From positions 1,086,001-1,150,000 of the forward strand of contig NZ_CP064942.1 in NCBI RefSeq assembly GCF_015679265.1: DNA of 64,000 nt. Reading direction: 5' to 3'. Shown one piece after another: positions 41,700 to 49,661 of the stretch (its first letter is position 1; each line of letters begins with the position of its first letter). The stretch comes from Pontivivens ytuae (GTDB taxonomy: Bacteria > Pseudomonadota > Alphaproteobacteria > Rhodobacterales > Rhodobacteraceae). Under the pieces are notes generated by a model. That model was not told where the DNA came from and ran no database searches. It was given only the letters and a program-made list of their open reading frames with translations. Both the position numbers and the translations under genes were made by a program.

Positions 41700-42254
41700 T
41701 CAGGGCTGGTGATTGATCCGGTCCACCGCCCACGGGCCGTCCAACCAGTCGAGCCGGGTCAGCGACAGGGGTGCCACGCGGAATGAGAGCGCCATGGCCG
41801 GCGCCATCCCGGTGGCGAGTGCGAGCGCCGCGAGGATCACCCCCATATGCGCCACCGCGATCACGTCGCCGCCCAGCGCATTCTGCCGCGCGATGACGGG
41901 GGCGAGCCGGGCGGTGAGGTCGTTCCAGCTCTCGCCCCCGGGCGGCGCGACATCGCCCGGCGCCTCCCAGAAGCGGCGGGCGAGAGCGGGATCGACCTCG
42001 TCATAGCTGCGACCTTCCCACGCGCCGTAATGGAGCTCGCGCAGCGCCGGATCCTCCTCCGGCGCCAGCCCCAGGGCCTGCGCGGTGTCCCGCGCGCGGG
42101 ATAAATCGGAGGACAAAACGCGCGCCTCGCGCGGCAGGATGTCGCGCAGCCGGGCCAGCGGGGAACCGTCGCTCAGATCCGCCGGAAGGTCGGTCCAGCC
42201 GACCATCGTGCGGGCATGCGTCGGGCCATGACGGACCCACCACCACCTTGTCAT
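41700..42254 (-). CDS. cobC: Histidine phosphatase family protein, probable alpha-ribazole phosphatase
   Basis: A 184-aa phosphoglycerate-mutase-like phosphatase: RHG motif WWWVRHGPTHARTMVGWTD with the phospho-accepting His, LSSDLSRARDTAQAL, LRELHYGAWEGRSYDEVD and IAVAHMGVI with the second catalytic His. Its ATGA overlap with cobU suggests the CobC role (dephosphorylation of alpha-ribazole 5'-phosphate in cobalamin assembly). It is short for a general PGM. The B12-dependent mutase at 101-2233 gives a use for the product. Confidence 0.85.
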   Translation of the reverse strand: MTRWWWVRHGPTHARTMVGWTDLPADLSDGSPLARLRDILPREARVLSSDLSRARDTAQALGLAPEEDPALRELHYGAWEGRSYDEVDPALARRFWEAPGDVAPPGGESWNDLTARLAPVIARQNALGGDVIAVAHMGVILAALALATGMAPAMALSFRVAPLSLTRLDWLDGPWAVDRINHQP

Positions 42255-42784
42255 TGCAGGACTTTCGGCATCTCGCCCTTCAGGACCAGCGGCAGGCCCG
42301 CGGCCACGAACAGCACCGTCCCCGCCTGGGCCGCCACCGCCTGGTTCAACCGGCCCTGCGCATCACGAAATTGCCGCCCGAGCGAATTGTCGGGAACCAA
42401 ACCCATACCAACCTCGTTGGAGACAATGACGAGTTCGGCCTTCGTCCTCGAAATGGCACTCACCAAGCGATCCGTTTCCGAGCCCAGGTCGTACTCACCC
42501 AGCAGAACGTTGGACAGCCAGAGGGTGAGACAATCGATGAGAACGATGTTCGTCTTCGACACTGCCTCCAGGACCCCGACCAGATCGAGCGGTTCCTCCG
42601 TCGTGACCCAGCCGTCCCCGCGATCATTCACATGCTGCGCGATCCGCGCCCGCATCTCGTCATCGAATGCTTGAGCGGTCGCCACATACCACCAGGGGCC
42701 GGGATGCGCACGCACCAGCCGTTCGGCAATGGCGGATTTGCCGGATCGGGCGCCGCCCAGCACGAGTTTCACATTTGTTAGCAT
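42251..42784 (-). CDS. cobU: Adenosylcobinamide kinase / adenosylcobinamide-phosphate guanylyltransferase
   Basis: A 177-aa bifunctional enzyme (CobU/CobP) that phosphorylates adenosylcobinamide and transfers GMP to it. P-loop VLGGARSGKSAIAERL; WWYVATAQAFDDEMRARI; IDCLTLWLSNVLL; VIVSNEVGMGLVPDNSLGRQFRD. I chose ATG 42784 (MLTNVKLVLGG). Base composition is lower than neighbours (33 G+C of 60 at 42421-42480). I found no cobalamin riboswitch in the 114 bp upstream. Confidence 0.93.
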   Translation of the reverse strand: MLTNVKLVLGGARSGKSAIAERLVRAHPGPWWYVATAQAFDDEMRARIAQHVNDRGDGWVTTEEPLDLVGVLEAVSKTNIVLIDCLTLWLSNVLLGEYDLGSETDRLVSAISRTKAELVIVSNEVGMGLVPDNSLGRQFRDAQGRLNQAVAAQAGTVLFVAAGLPLVLKGEMPKVLQ

Positions 42785-42898
42785 CTGATCGGCACACCTC
42801 ATGCCGGTCCATCCCGGTCCGGCCCGCTCCTGCGGCGTTCGAACCTCATAACCTCACGCGGGACGTACCCGCAATCTCTGCCGACAGGGGAGTTTGGC

Positions 42899-43777
42899 AT
42901 GGCACTTGATGATTCCGTTTCGCGGTCCGTCACCCGACAGGCTATGGGCGCAGAGATGCTGGATGCGGAGACCGAGCTGATGCTCGCCCGGGCCTGGCGC
43001 GACGAGGGGTGTGAGAAGTCGCTGCACCGCCTCGTGAACGCCTACATGCGCCTCGCGGTGTCGATGGCGTCCAAGTATCGCCGCTACGGCGCGTCGATGC
43101 CCGACCTCATTCAGGAGGCCGGTGTCGGCCTCATGAAGGCGGCCGAGAAGTTCGACCCCGACCGCGGCGTGCGCTTTTCCACCTACGCGGTGTGGTGGAT
43201 CAAGGCGTCGATCCAGGATTACGTGATGCGCAACTGGTCGATGGTACGCACTGGCTCGACATCCTCGCAGAAGGCCCTCTTCTTCAACCTGCGCCGCGTG
43301 AAGGCGAAGCTGGAGCGGGAGGCGAAGGGCGAGGCTCACATCTCCAGCCACGAGCTGCGCGAGATGATCGCGGACGAGGTCGGCGTGCCCCTGCGCGACG
43401 TGGAGATGATGGAGGCGCGGCTGTCGGGCTCCGACTTCTCGCTGAACGCCCAGCAGGCCGGTGACGAAGGCCGCGAGTGGGTCGAGGCGTTGGAGGACGA
43501 GGGCCCCCGCGCCGAGGAGACCGTCAGCCACGATGTCGACCTCATCCGCGTCCGCGGCTGGATCGCCGACGCGATGGAGGCGCTGAGCGCCCGCGAGAAG
43601 ATGATCGTGATCGAGCGCAAGATGCGCGACGACCCCCGCACGCTGGAAAGCCTCGGCAACGAGCTGGGTCTGTCCAAGGAGCGGATTCGCCAACTCGAGG
43701 CGCAGGCGCTGAAGAAGCTCCGCAAGCGGCTGGAGGCGGCGAACGGCGCCACGGCCGAGATGCTGGCACTGGCCTGA
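42899..43777 (+). CDS. rpoH2: RNA polymerase sigma-32 type factor RpoH2
   Basis: A 292-aa sigma-70 family factor with regions 2 (LVNAYMRLAVSMASKYRRYG, FSTYAVWWIKASIQDYVMRNWSMV) and 4 (LESLGNELGLSKERIRQLEAQALKKL). Of the two RpoH paralogues of Rhodobacteraceae this one, starting MALDDSVSRSVTRQAMGAEM, resembles RpoHII, which drives singlet-oxygen and oxidative-stress genes. RBS AGGGGAG precedes ATG. I did not find a TGATC-N18-TAAG type RpoE promoter in the short upstream region. A terminator follows at 43787. Confidence 0.92.
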   Translation: MALDDSVSRSVTRQAMGAEMLDAETELMLARAWRDEGCEKSLHRLVNAYMRLAVSMASKYRRYGASMPDLIQEAGVGLMKAAEKFDPDRGVRFSTYAVWWIKASIQDYVMRNWSMVRTGSTSSQKALFFNLRRVKAKLEREAKGEAHISSHELREMIADEVGVPLRDVEMMEARLSGSDFSLNAQQAGDEGREWVEALEDEGPRAEETVSHDVDLIRVRGWIADAMEALSAREKMIVIERKMRDDPRTLESLGNELGLSKERIRQLEAQALKKLRKRLEAANGATAEMLALA

Positions 43778-43786
43778 CACGAGACA

Positions 43787-43820
43787 GGGAGCGGCCCGCC
43801 CGCTCCCTTCACATCTTTAT
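43787..43820 (+). terminator. Rho-independent terminator of rpoH2
   Basis: Stem GGGAGCGG (43787-43794) with CCGCTCCC (43800-43807), 5-nt loop, followed by the T-rich TTCACATCTTTAT. It starts 10 bp after the rpoH2 stop codon. Confidence 0.75.
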
Positions 43821-43874
43821 AATTGGCCGCATTGCACCCTTGTGTGACGTGGCGTGAAGCCTAGCTTCGCAAGT

Positions 43875-44594
43875 ATGCGTTTCGCGATCATCCTCCCCTT
43901 CGTGCTGATGACCGGAGCCGCCGTCGCGCAGGAGCAACGCGAAGCGGGGCTGGAGCTTGTGCTCCTCGCCGACGCCTCCGGCTCCATCGATGCGGAGGAG
44001 CTGGCCTTCCAGCGGCAGGGCTACGCGCTCGCCATGACCGATCCCAGCGTGATCAACGCAATCCAGAACTCGATCTACGGCACCGTCGCGGTCACTTACG
44101 TGGAATGGGCCGCCAACACCGCCGTCATCGCCGACTGGACCATCATCGACGGGCCGGACAGTGCCGCCGCCTTCGCCGCGGAGCTGATCGACGCGCCCCG
44201 CGGCGCGTTCGGCCGCAACGCGATCGGCACCGCCCTCCTCGAAGGCAAGCGCCTGATCGAGGAGAACGACATCTACGCGCCGCGTGCGGTCATCGACTTC
44301 TCCGGCGACAGCGTGCGCAACTTCTCCGGCGTGTCGATCGAGGATGCGCGGGCCGAGGTGCTGGCCGCTGGCATGACGATCAACGCCCTGCCGATCCTGA
44401 CGCCGGAGGATGGGCGGCGCGCCAATATCGACCTCGAACAGCTCTACGCCGACCGCATCATCGGCGGCCCCGGCGCCTTCATGGTGACCGCCACCGGGCG
44501 TGAAACCTTTGCCGAGACGGTGCGCCGCAAGCTGATGCTGGAGATCGTCGGCCACACGCCCGAAAGCTTCGACGTGGTCTACACCGGCAACTGA
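43875..44594 (+). CDS. DUF1194 family exported protein (VWA-like)
   Basis: A 239-aa protein with signal peptide (MRFAIILPFVLMTGAAVAQ) and a von Willebrand A-like domain: ELVLLADASGSIDAEELAFQRQ (MIDAS-like DxSxS), TYVEWAANTAVIADWTII, VIDFSGDSVRNFSG. Conserved in Rhodobacterales with no assigned function. I chose ATG 43875; a GTG at 43854 is in frame. Single gene after the rpoH2 terminator. Confidence 0.87.
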   Translation: MRFAIILPFVLMTGAAVAQEQREAGLELVLLADASGSIDAEELAFQRQGYALAMTDPSVINAIQNSIYGTVAVTYVEWAANTAVIADWTIIDGPDSAAAFAAELIDAPRGAFGRNAIGTALLEGKRLIEENDIYAPRAVIDFSGDSVRNFSGVSIEDARAEVLAAGMTINALPILTPEDGRRANIDLEQLYADRIIGGPGAFMVTATGRETFAETVRRKLMLEIVGHTPESFDVVYTGN

Positions 44595-44670
44595 GCCGCG
44601 CACGAACCCTTTGCATTCTGCACCGGCGCATCGAATAAGATTGGGGAAAATCCGCGAACGAAGGTCCCCC

Positions 44671-45468
44671 ATGCGCCTCGCCCTTGCCCTGCTGCTCCCC
44701 CTCCTGGCCGCCTGCACCCCGCCGCCCGACTTCGCCGGTGAGGCCGATGTCGTCGTCATCGGGGAGGTGCACGGCGTCGCCGATCACCATGCCTTCCAGG
44801 CCAGCGAGGTCGCGCGGCTGCAGCCCGCGGCCATCGTCTTCGAACAGGTGCAGGGGGCGGATACGGCCCGCCTCAACGGCCTCCTGCGCCAGCGCGCCTC
44901 GACGGAAGAAATCGCCGAGCGCCTGAATTGGGAGGAGAGCGGCTGGCCCGATTTCTGGCTCTACCACCAGGTCATGCTCGCCGCGCCGGGCGCGCAGGTC
45001 GTCGGTGGCGGCGCCCCGGTGGATCTGGTGCGCCGCGCCTCGGTGCTGGGGGCCGAAGGGGTGTTCGGCGCGGATGCAGCACTCTACGGCCTCGACGAGC
45101 CCCTGCCCCCGGCCCAGCGCGCGACGCGGGAGCTGGAGCAGTTCGCCGTGCATTGCGAGGCGATCCCGCTCAGCGCCATGCCCGGCTTCGTCGAGGCGCA
45201 GCGCTTCCGCGACGCCCGCCTCGCACAGGCGGTGCTGCTGGCCCGCGAGCGGGTGAATGGCGGGCAGGTGGTGCTGATCACCGGCAACGGTCACGCCCGC
45301 GTCGACTGGGGCGTTCCGGCCGCACTGGCGACGGCCGCGCCGGAGCTCACCACCTTCTCCATCGGGCAGGTGGGGCCGGGCGACACCACGCCCTTCAACG
45401 ACGTGCGCGTCGCGGACCTGCCCGACCAGGGCGACCCCTGCGAAGCCTTCGCTGAGGGCGGGACTTGA
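44671..45468 (+). CDS. ChaN-family lipoprotein
   Basis: A 265-aa protein: lipoprotein signal MRLALALLLPLLAAC (lipobox LLAAC), then the ChaN domain, VVVIGEVHGVADHHAFQASEV, IVFEQVQGADTARLNGLL, ITGNGHARVDWGVPAAL. ChaN-like proteins bind haem and belong to the Tiki/TraB-type fold. Here E and H of GEVHG and the HARxD motif are intact. ATG 44671 is chosen since the signal peptide begins there. Confidence 0.88.
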   Translation: MRLALALLLPLLAACTPPPDFAGEADVVVIGEVHGVADHHAFQASEVARLQPAAIVFEQVQGADTARLNGLLRQRASTEEIAERLNWEESGWPDFWLYHQVMLAAPGAQVVGGGAPVDLVRRASVLGAEGVFGADAALYGLDEPLPPAQRATRELEQFAVHCEAIPLSAMPGFVEAQRFRDARLAQAVLLARERVNGGQVVLITGNGHARVDWGVPAALATAAPELTTFSIGQVGPGDTTPFNDVRVADLPDQGDPCEAFAEGGT

Positions 45469-45514
45469 ACGCGAGGGGTGCGAGGGCTACCCCTTACGTC
45501 AAGGGGACAGACAT

Positions 45515-46705
45515 ATGACCTCCAAGCGCATTCTTCTGATCGTCGGCGGCGGCATCGCGGCCTACAAGAGCCTCGAGCTCATCCGCCTGCTCACCGGCGC
45601 GGGCCATGCGGTGACGCCGGTCCTGACCTCCGCCGCCCAGCATTTCGTCACGCCGCTCTCCGTCGCGGCACTGGCGCGGGAGAAGGTGCATACCGAGCTC
45701 TTCGACCTCACGGCGGAGGCGGAGATGGGGCATATCGAGCTTTCCCGCTCCGCCGACCTGATCGTGACAGCCCCCGCCACCGCCGACCTGATGGCGAAGA
45801 TGGCCACGGGCCGCGCCGATGATCTGGCGAGCACCCTGCTGCTCGCCACCGACACGCCCGTCCTGATCGCGCCCGCCATGAACGTGCGGATGTGGGACCA
45901 CCCGGCGACCCAGCGCAATCTGGAGACGCTGCGCGGCGACGGTATCGCGGTCGTCGGCCCCAATTCCGGCGACATGGCCTGCGGCGAGTACGGGCCGGGC
46001 CGCATGGCCGAACCGGCGGAGATCCTGGCCGCCGTCACCGCCCATTTCACCGACGGCCCGCTGACCGGGCGGCACGTCCTCGTCACCTCCGGCCCCACGC
46101 ATGAGCCCATCGACCCGGTGCGCTACATCGCCAACCGCTCCTCCGGCGCGCAGGGCACCGCGATTGCCGAGGCGCTGAGCAAGCTCGGTGCTGATGTAAG
46201 CTTCGTGACCGGCCCCGCCACCGCCCCGCGCCCCCGCGGCCCGCGGATCACCGAGGTGGAAACCGCCCGCGAGATGCTGACCGCCGTCGAGGCGGCCCTG
46301 CCCGCCGACGCCGCGATCTTCTGCGCCGCCGTCGCGGACTGGCACGTCGTCAACGCCGGCCCCTCCAAGATGAAGAAGGAGGCGGGCGGCCTGCCCGCCC
46401 TAGACTTTGCGGAGAACCCCGACATCCTCGCCACCATCGCCCGGCGGAACGAGAACCGCCCTCGCCTCGTCGTGGGCTTCGCCGCCGAGACCGATGACGT
46501 CGTCGCCCACGCCACCGCGAAGCGCGCGCGTAAGGGCTGCGACTGGATCGTGGCCAACGACGTGAGCCCCGAAACCGGCATCATGGGTGGCGGCCACAAT
46601 GCCGTCACCCTCATCACCGAAGACGGGGCCGAGGACTGGCCGCGCCTCACCAAGGTGGAGACGGCGCGCCGCCTCGCCCAACGCATCGCGGAGGCGCTGG
46701 CATGA
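45515..46705 (+). CDS. coaBC: Bifunctional phosphopantothenoylcysteine decarboxylase/synthetase
   Basis: The 396-aa protein carries CoaC at the N-terminus (ILLIVGGGIAAYKSLELIR, LTSAAQHFVTPLS, PAMNVRMWDHPATQRNL) and CoaB at the C-terminus (VTSGPTHEPIDPVRYIANRSSG). Together they convert 4'-phosphopantothenate and cysteine to 4'-phosphopantetheine in coenzyme A synthesis. RBS AAGGGG precedes ATG 45515. It overlaps dut by 4 nt. Length is typical. Confidence 0.97.
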   Translation: MTSKRILLIVGGGIAAYKSLELIRLLTGAGHAVTPVLTSAAQHFVTPLSVAALAREKVHTELFDLTAEAEMGHIELSRSADLIVTAPATADLMAKMATGRADDLASTLLLATDTPVLIAPAMNVRMWDHPATQRNLETLRGDGIAVVGPNSGDMACGEYGPGRMAEPAEILAAVTAHFTDGPLTGRHVLVTSGPTHEPIDPVRYIANRSSGAQGTAIAEALSKLGADVSFVTGPATAPRPRGPRITEVETAREMLTAVEAALPADAAIFCAAVADWHVVNAGPSKMKKEAGGLPALDFAENPDILATIARRNENRPRLVVGFAAETDDVVAHATAKRARKGCDWIVANDVSPETGIMGGGHNAVTLITEDGAEDWPRLTKVETARRLAQRIAEALA

Positions 46706-47205
46706 ACGGCCTGAAACTCTCTATGCCCGGCGTGGAAATCCGCGTCACCCGTGCCGAGGGCGCGGATGTCGAGGTTCCGCTGCCGAGCTATGCGACGCCG
46801 GGGGCCGCGGGCATGGACCTCTATGCCAATTTCGGGGCGGACAAGCGGGCGCGCGGCATCACCCTGATGCCCGGTGGACGGGCGCTGATCCCGACGGGTC
46901 TCGCCATGGAAATCCCCCGCGGGTTCGAGGTGCAGATCCGCCCCCGCTCCGGCCTCGCCCTGCGCCACGGCGTGACCATCGCCAACGCGCCGGGCACGAT
47001 CGACAGCGACTATCGCGGGCAGGTCTCAGTGATCCTGCTGAACATGGGGCATGAGACCTTCGACGTGAACCACGGCGACCGGGTCGCGCAGATGGTCCTC
47101 GCCCCCGTCACCCATGTGCAGTGGGTGGAGGCCAAGGAGCTGGGTGAGACCGAGCGCGGCTTCGGCGGCTTCGGCTCCACCGGGCGGAGCGATCGGGACC
47201 GGTGA
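46702..47205 (+). CDS. dut: dUTP diphosphatase
   Basis: A 167-aa trimeric dUTPase with all five motifs: TPGAAGMDLYAN, RPRSGLALRHG, NAPGTIDSDYRGQVSVIL, GDRVAQMVLAPV, and the C-terminal ERGFGGFGSTGR that closes over the site. It removes dUTP and gives dUMP. The ATG overlaps the coaBC stop, and its own stop overlaps the next GTG. Confidence 0.97.
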   Translation: MNGLKLSMPGVEIRVTRAEGADVEVPLPSYATPGAAGMDLYANFGADKRARGITLMPGGRALIPTGLAMEIPRGFEVQIRPRSGLALRHGVTIANAPGTIDSDYRGQVSVILLNMGHETFDVNHGDRVAQMVLAPVTHVQWVEAKELGETERGFGGFGSTGRSDRDR

Positions 47206-47909
47206 GCGCCCTTCTCGGCACGCTCGCGGGCGGCGGGCTTCTGACATTGCTGCTGGCGGGCGGCTTCAGTGCCGCCTTCGCCATGGTCGGCGGGGCGGAC
47301 CGGCGGCGGGCGCTGCGCATCGGCCTGATGATCGCGGCAGTGCTGGCCGCGGTGCTGTCACTCGATGCGGGTTTCCGCGCACAGATGGGCCAGTCGCTGG
47401 TCGCGGCCTTCTGGCTCGCCCTCGCCGCCGTGCCGATCCTCGGTTACGTCGTCCTCCTGCGCCGCCTGCGCCGCCGTGCCCAGCCGGAGGAGGCGCCGCA
47501 GCCCGCAGGCCTGCGCCTGATCGAGGACGATGCCGCCCTGACCGCCGACAGCCTTGCCGCGATCCGGGCCGAGAGTGCCGCCCAGCCCGGCTTCGAGCGC
47601 GAAAGCTTCTCCGTTGCCTGGAAGGACGAGACAGGTGCAGTGCGCGGGGCGGTGCAGGTCATCCGCGTCATGGAGCTCGCCGAGTTCCGCACCCTCCACG
47701 TCGATCCCGACTGGCGCGGCCGGGGCCTTGCCCGCGACCTCCTGCAGGGTGCCGAGGACGAGGCCCGCGCCCGCGGCGCCCGCCATGCCCGCCTCGGCAC
47801 CTATAGCTGGCAAGCGCCCGAGCTTTACGAGAAACTCGGCTGGCGCGAGGTCGCCCGTTTTCCCGCCGGCACGGACACGCACCGCATCGAATACGAGAAG
47901 GCCCTGTGA
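47202..47909 (+). CDS. Membrane-anchored GNAT acetyltransferase
   Basis: A 235-aa protein starting with GTG 47202 (GTGA overlap with dut). Residues 1-90 hold about three hydrophobic segments (LLGTLAGGGLLTLLLAGGFS, IGLMIAAVLAAVLSL, VAAFWLALAAVPILGYVVLL). Residues 100-235 are a GNAT domain (LAEFRTLHVDPDWRGRGLARDLLQGAEDEARARG in sections, LYEKLGWREVARF). A membrane-anchored GNAT is unusual. No substrate can be given; the position between dut and moeB may be only a housekeeping context. Confidence 0.83.
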   Translation: MSALLGTLAGGGLLTLLLAGGFSAAFAMVGGADRRRALRIGLMIAAVLAAVLSLDAGFRAQMGQSLVAAFWLALAAVPILGYVVLLRRLRRRAQPEEAPQPAGLRLIEDDAALTADSLAAIRAESAAQPGFERESFSVAWKDETGAVRGAVQVIRVMELAEFRTLHVDPDWRGRGLARDLLQGAEDEARARGARHARLGTYSWQAPELYEKLGWREVARFPAGTDTHRIEYEKAL

Positions 47910-48655
47910 GCTTCACCCCCGAAGAGCTGGAGCGCTACGCCCGCCACATCGTCCTGCGCGAGGTCGGCGGGCCGGGTCAGGCCAAGCTGAAGGCCGCGCG
48001 CGTACTGGTGGTCGGCGCCGGCGGGCTGGGTGCCCCGGCGCTGATGTATCTGGCGGCAGCCGGCGTCGGTACGCTGGGGGTGGTGGATGACGACGCGGTC
48101 AGCCTCTCCAACCTCCAGCGGCAGGTCATCCATGATACCGAAGCGGTCGGCGTGCCCAAGGTCGTGAGCGCCGCCCGCAGCCTCGCCCGGATCAACCCGC
48201 ATGTGGCGGTCGAGGGGCACGAGACCCGGCTGGATGCGGCGACGGGGGCGGAACTGATCGGCGCCTACGACCTTGTCCTCGACGGCTCCGATAACTTTGA
48301 GACGCGCTACCTCGTCAACCACCTCTGCGTCGCGGCGGGCGTGCCCCTGATCGCAGCGGCCATGACCCAGTGGGAGGGGCAGATCAGCCTCTATCACCCG
48401 GCAGCGGGCGCCCCCTGCTATCAGTGCGTCTTCCCGGAGGCTCCCGCGCCGGGCCTCGTGCCGACCTGCGCCGAGGCCGGGATCGTCGGCGCGCTCGCCG
48501 GGATCATGGGCTCGATGATGGCGGCGGAGGCGGTGAAGCACATCACCGGCGCGGGCGAAACGCTGCGCGGCGCCCTCCTCATCCACGACGCTCTCTACGC
48601 CGAAAGCCGCCGGATCAGCGTGGCCCGCAGACCGGACTGCCCGGTCTGCGGCTAG
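47906..48655 (+). CDS. moeB: HesA/MoeB/ThiF family adenylyltransferase
   Basis: A 249-aa E1-like enzyme: ATP site VLVVGAGGLGAPALMYLAAAG, then VVDDDAVSLSNLQRQVIHDT, and zinc cysteines in PCYQCVF and the C-terminal CPVCG. It adenylates the C-terminal Gly-Gly of a sulfur carrier (MoaD or ThiS). It starts with GTG 47906, overlapping the previous stop. No rhodanese domain is fused. MoeB or ThiF use cannot be decided from sequence. Confidence 0.92.
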   Translation: MSFTPEELERYARHIVLREVGGPGQAKLKAARVLVVGAGGLGAPALMYLAAAGVGTLGVVDDDAVSLSNLQRQVIHDTEAVGVPKVVSAARSLARINPHVAVEGHETRLDAATGAELIGAYDLVLDGSDNFETRYLVNHLCVAAGVPLIAAAMTQWEGQISLYHPAAGAPCYQCVFPEAPAPGLVPTCAEAGIVGALAGIMGSMMAAEAVKHITGAGETLRGALLIHDALYAESRRISVARRPDCPVCG

Positions 48656-48656
48656 G

Positions 48657-49124
48657 TCAGAAGAGCTTGCGGAACACCACCTTCGCATCGTTCGGCCCGT
48701 ACCAGTCGCGCAGCCGCGCCTCTTCCTCGTAAGCAAGGGAGAGGTAGAGCGTGCGCGCCGGGACGAAGGCCGGTTCGGAGGATGTCTCGATGATGAGCAT
48801 CCGTGCCCCGGCGGCGCGCACCGCCGCCTCGATCTCGCCGATCAGCGCACGGGCGAGACCTGTGCGCCGCGCGGCCGGGGCGACGCCGATGAAGCGCATG
48901 TTCCAGATGCCCTCGGCCATCGGCTCGGGCTCGGCATAGGCCGCCCCATCAGGGCCGGGCCCCGCGACGCGCCAGATCGCCTCGCCCGGCTCGGCGAGCT
49001 GGGTGGCGATCATGGCGCCGAACCAGTCGAGCTCGTCAGGCCGGAACATCTCCGTTCCGGCCGCGATTTCCCGGATCCGCACGGCATCCTCCGCGCGGGC
49101 AGGTCGGATATCGGTCGAGGTCAT
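48657..49124 (-). CDS. GNAT acetyltransferase, possible YjhQ-like antitoxin
   Basis: A 155-aa GNAT: IRPARAEDAVRIREIAAGTEM, WNMRFIGVAPAARRTGLARALIGEIE (acetyl-CoA loop), MLIIETSSEP. It starts 3 nt after the YjhX-family gene, with GGAGC upstream. In E. coli the YjhX toxin is paired with YjhQ, a GNAT-family protein, and the pair here has the same make-up. Overall similarity to YjhQ cannot be judged by eye, so the antitoxin role is inference. Confidence 0.82.
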   Translation of the reverse strand: MTSTDIRPARAEDAVRIREIAAGTEMFRPDELDWFGAMIATQLAEPGEAIWRVAGPGPDGAAYAEPEPMAEGIWNMRFIGVAPAARRTGLARALIGEIEAAVRAAGARMLIIETSSEPAFVPARTLYLSLAYEEEARLRDWYGPNDAKVVFRKLF

Positions 49125-49127
49125 GGG

Positions 49128-49388
49128 TCAGCTCCGATTGTCGGCCTGCGCCCGCACCGAGGTGCGGCCCAGCCGGGTGATGCGATAGGACGCGCCGTTC
49201 CGCGAGCGGATCAACCGCTTGGCGCGCAGGCGGGTGAAGACGGCGAGCGTGCAATCGCTCAGCACGTTGCCGTCATGGGTGAAACAGGTCACGGCCACGA
49301 CCTTGGCGCGGTGGTCGCGCTCATGCCGGATCAGGCCGCGCTGTGCCAGCACGTGAAGCACGCGCTGTTCGGGTTTCGAGATGTTCAA
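49128..49388 (-). CDS. yjhX: YjhX family toxin (UPF0386)
   Basis: An 86-aa protein that matches YjhX along its length: MNISKPEQRVLHVLAQRG, KVVAVTCFTHDGNVLSDCTL, AVFTRLRAKRLIRSRNGASY (read in sections), ending TSVRAQADNR. The fold is a winged-helix-like small domain. Known biology: YjhX is reported as the toxin of a toxin-antitoxin pair in E. coli. Next to it on the same strand is a GNAT gene. No mobile-element gene is nearby. Confidence 0.87.
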   Translation of the reverse strand: MNISKPEQRVLHVLAQRGLIRHERDHRAKVVAVTCFTHDGNVLSDCTLAVFTRLRAKRLIRSRNGASYRITRLGRTSVRAQADNRS

Positions 49389-49661
49389 GGGAGTTTCCCG
49401 GAGTGTTCGTCAGCCACAGAAAAGCACCCGCCGCGGGGCGGAACGCTGGGATGAGGCCTGTCAGCGCAGGGGCCTCAGCGGCTGTGCCGGGTCTCGGACA
49501 AAAACACTCCGTCGGTTGTCGGCTTCCACATAGCGGCGGAGGCACGGGCAACCAAGGGCGAGACCGCCTCCGGCGGGCGTATTCCGGGAGAGTGATGCAG
49601 GGGCGCGGCGCCCTGCCCCGTCACTCTCGTCAAATACGCACCGCAGCAGGCGGAAACGGCG
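49389..49661. other. Intergenic region with long inverted repeat
   Basis: At 49577-49639 an imperfect hairpin has outer arms GCGTATT/AATACGC, middle arms GAGAGTGA/TCACTCTC and an inner GC-rich part (GGGGCGCGGCGCCC). It lies just behind the 3' end of the dehydrogenase-like gene and could stop its transcript or be a REP-like element; a T-run is lacking. No gene was found. Confidence 0.5.

Noticed and set aside
42787..42830. RpoE-type promoter (TGATC-N18-TAAG) before rpoH2
   Set aside because: TGATC is present near 42788 but the partner element at the right spacing is absent.
42785..42898. Cobalamin riboswitch before cobU
   Set aside because: The 114-bp gap is shared with rpoH2 and too short; no B12-box-like sequence was seen.
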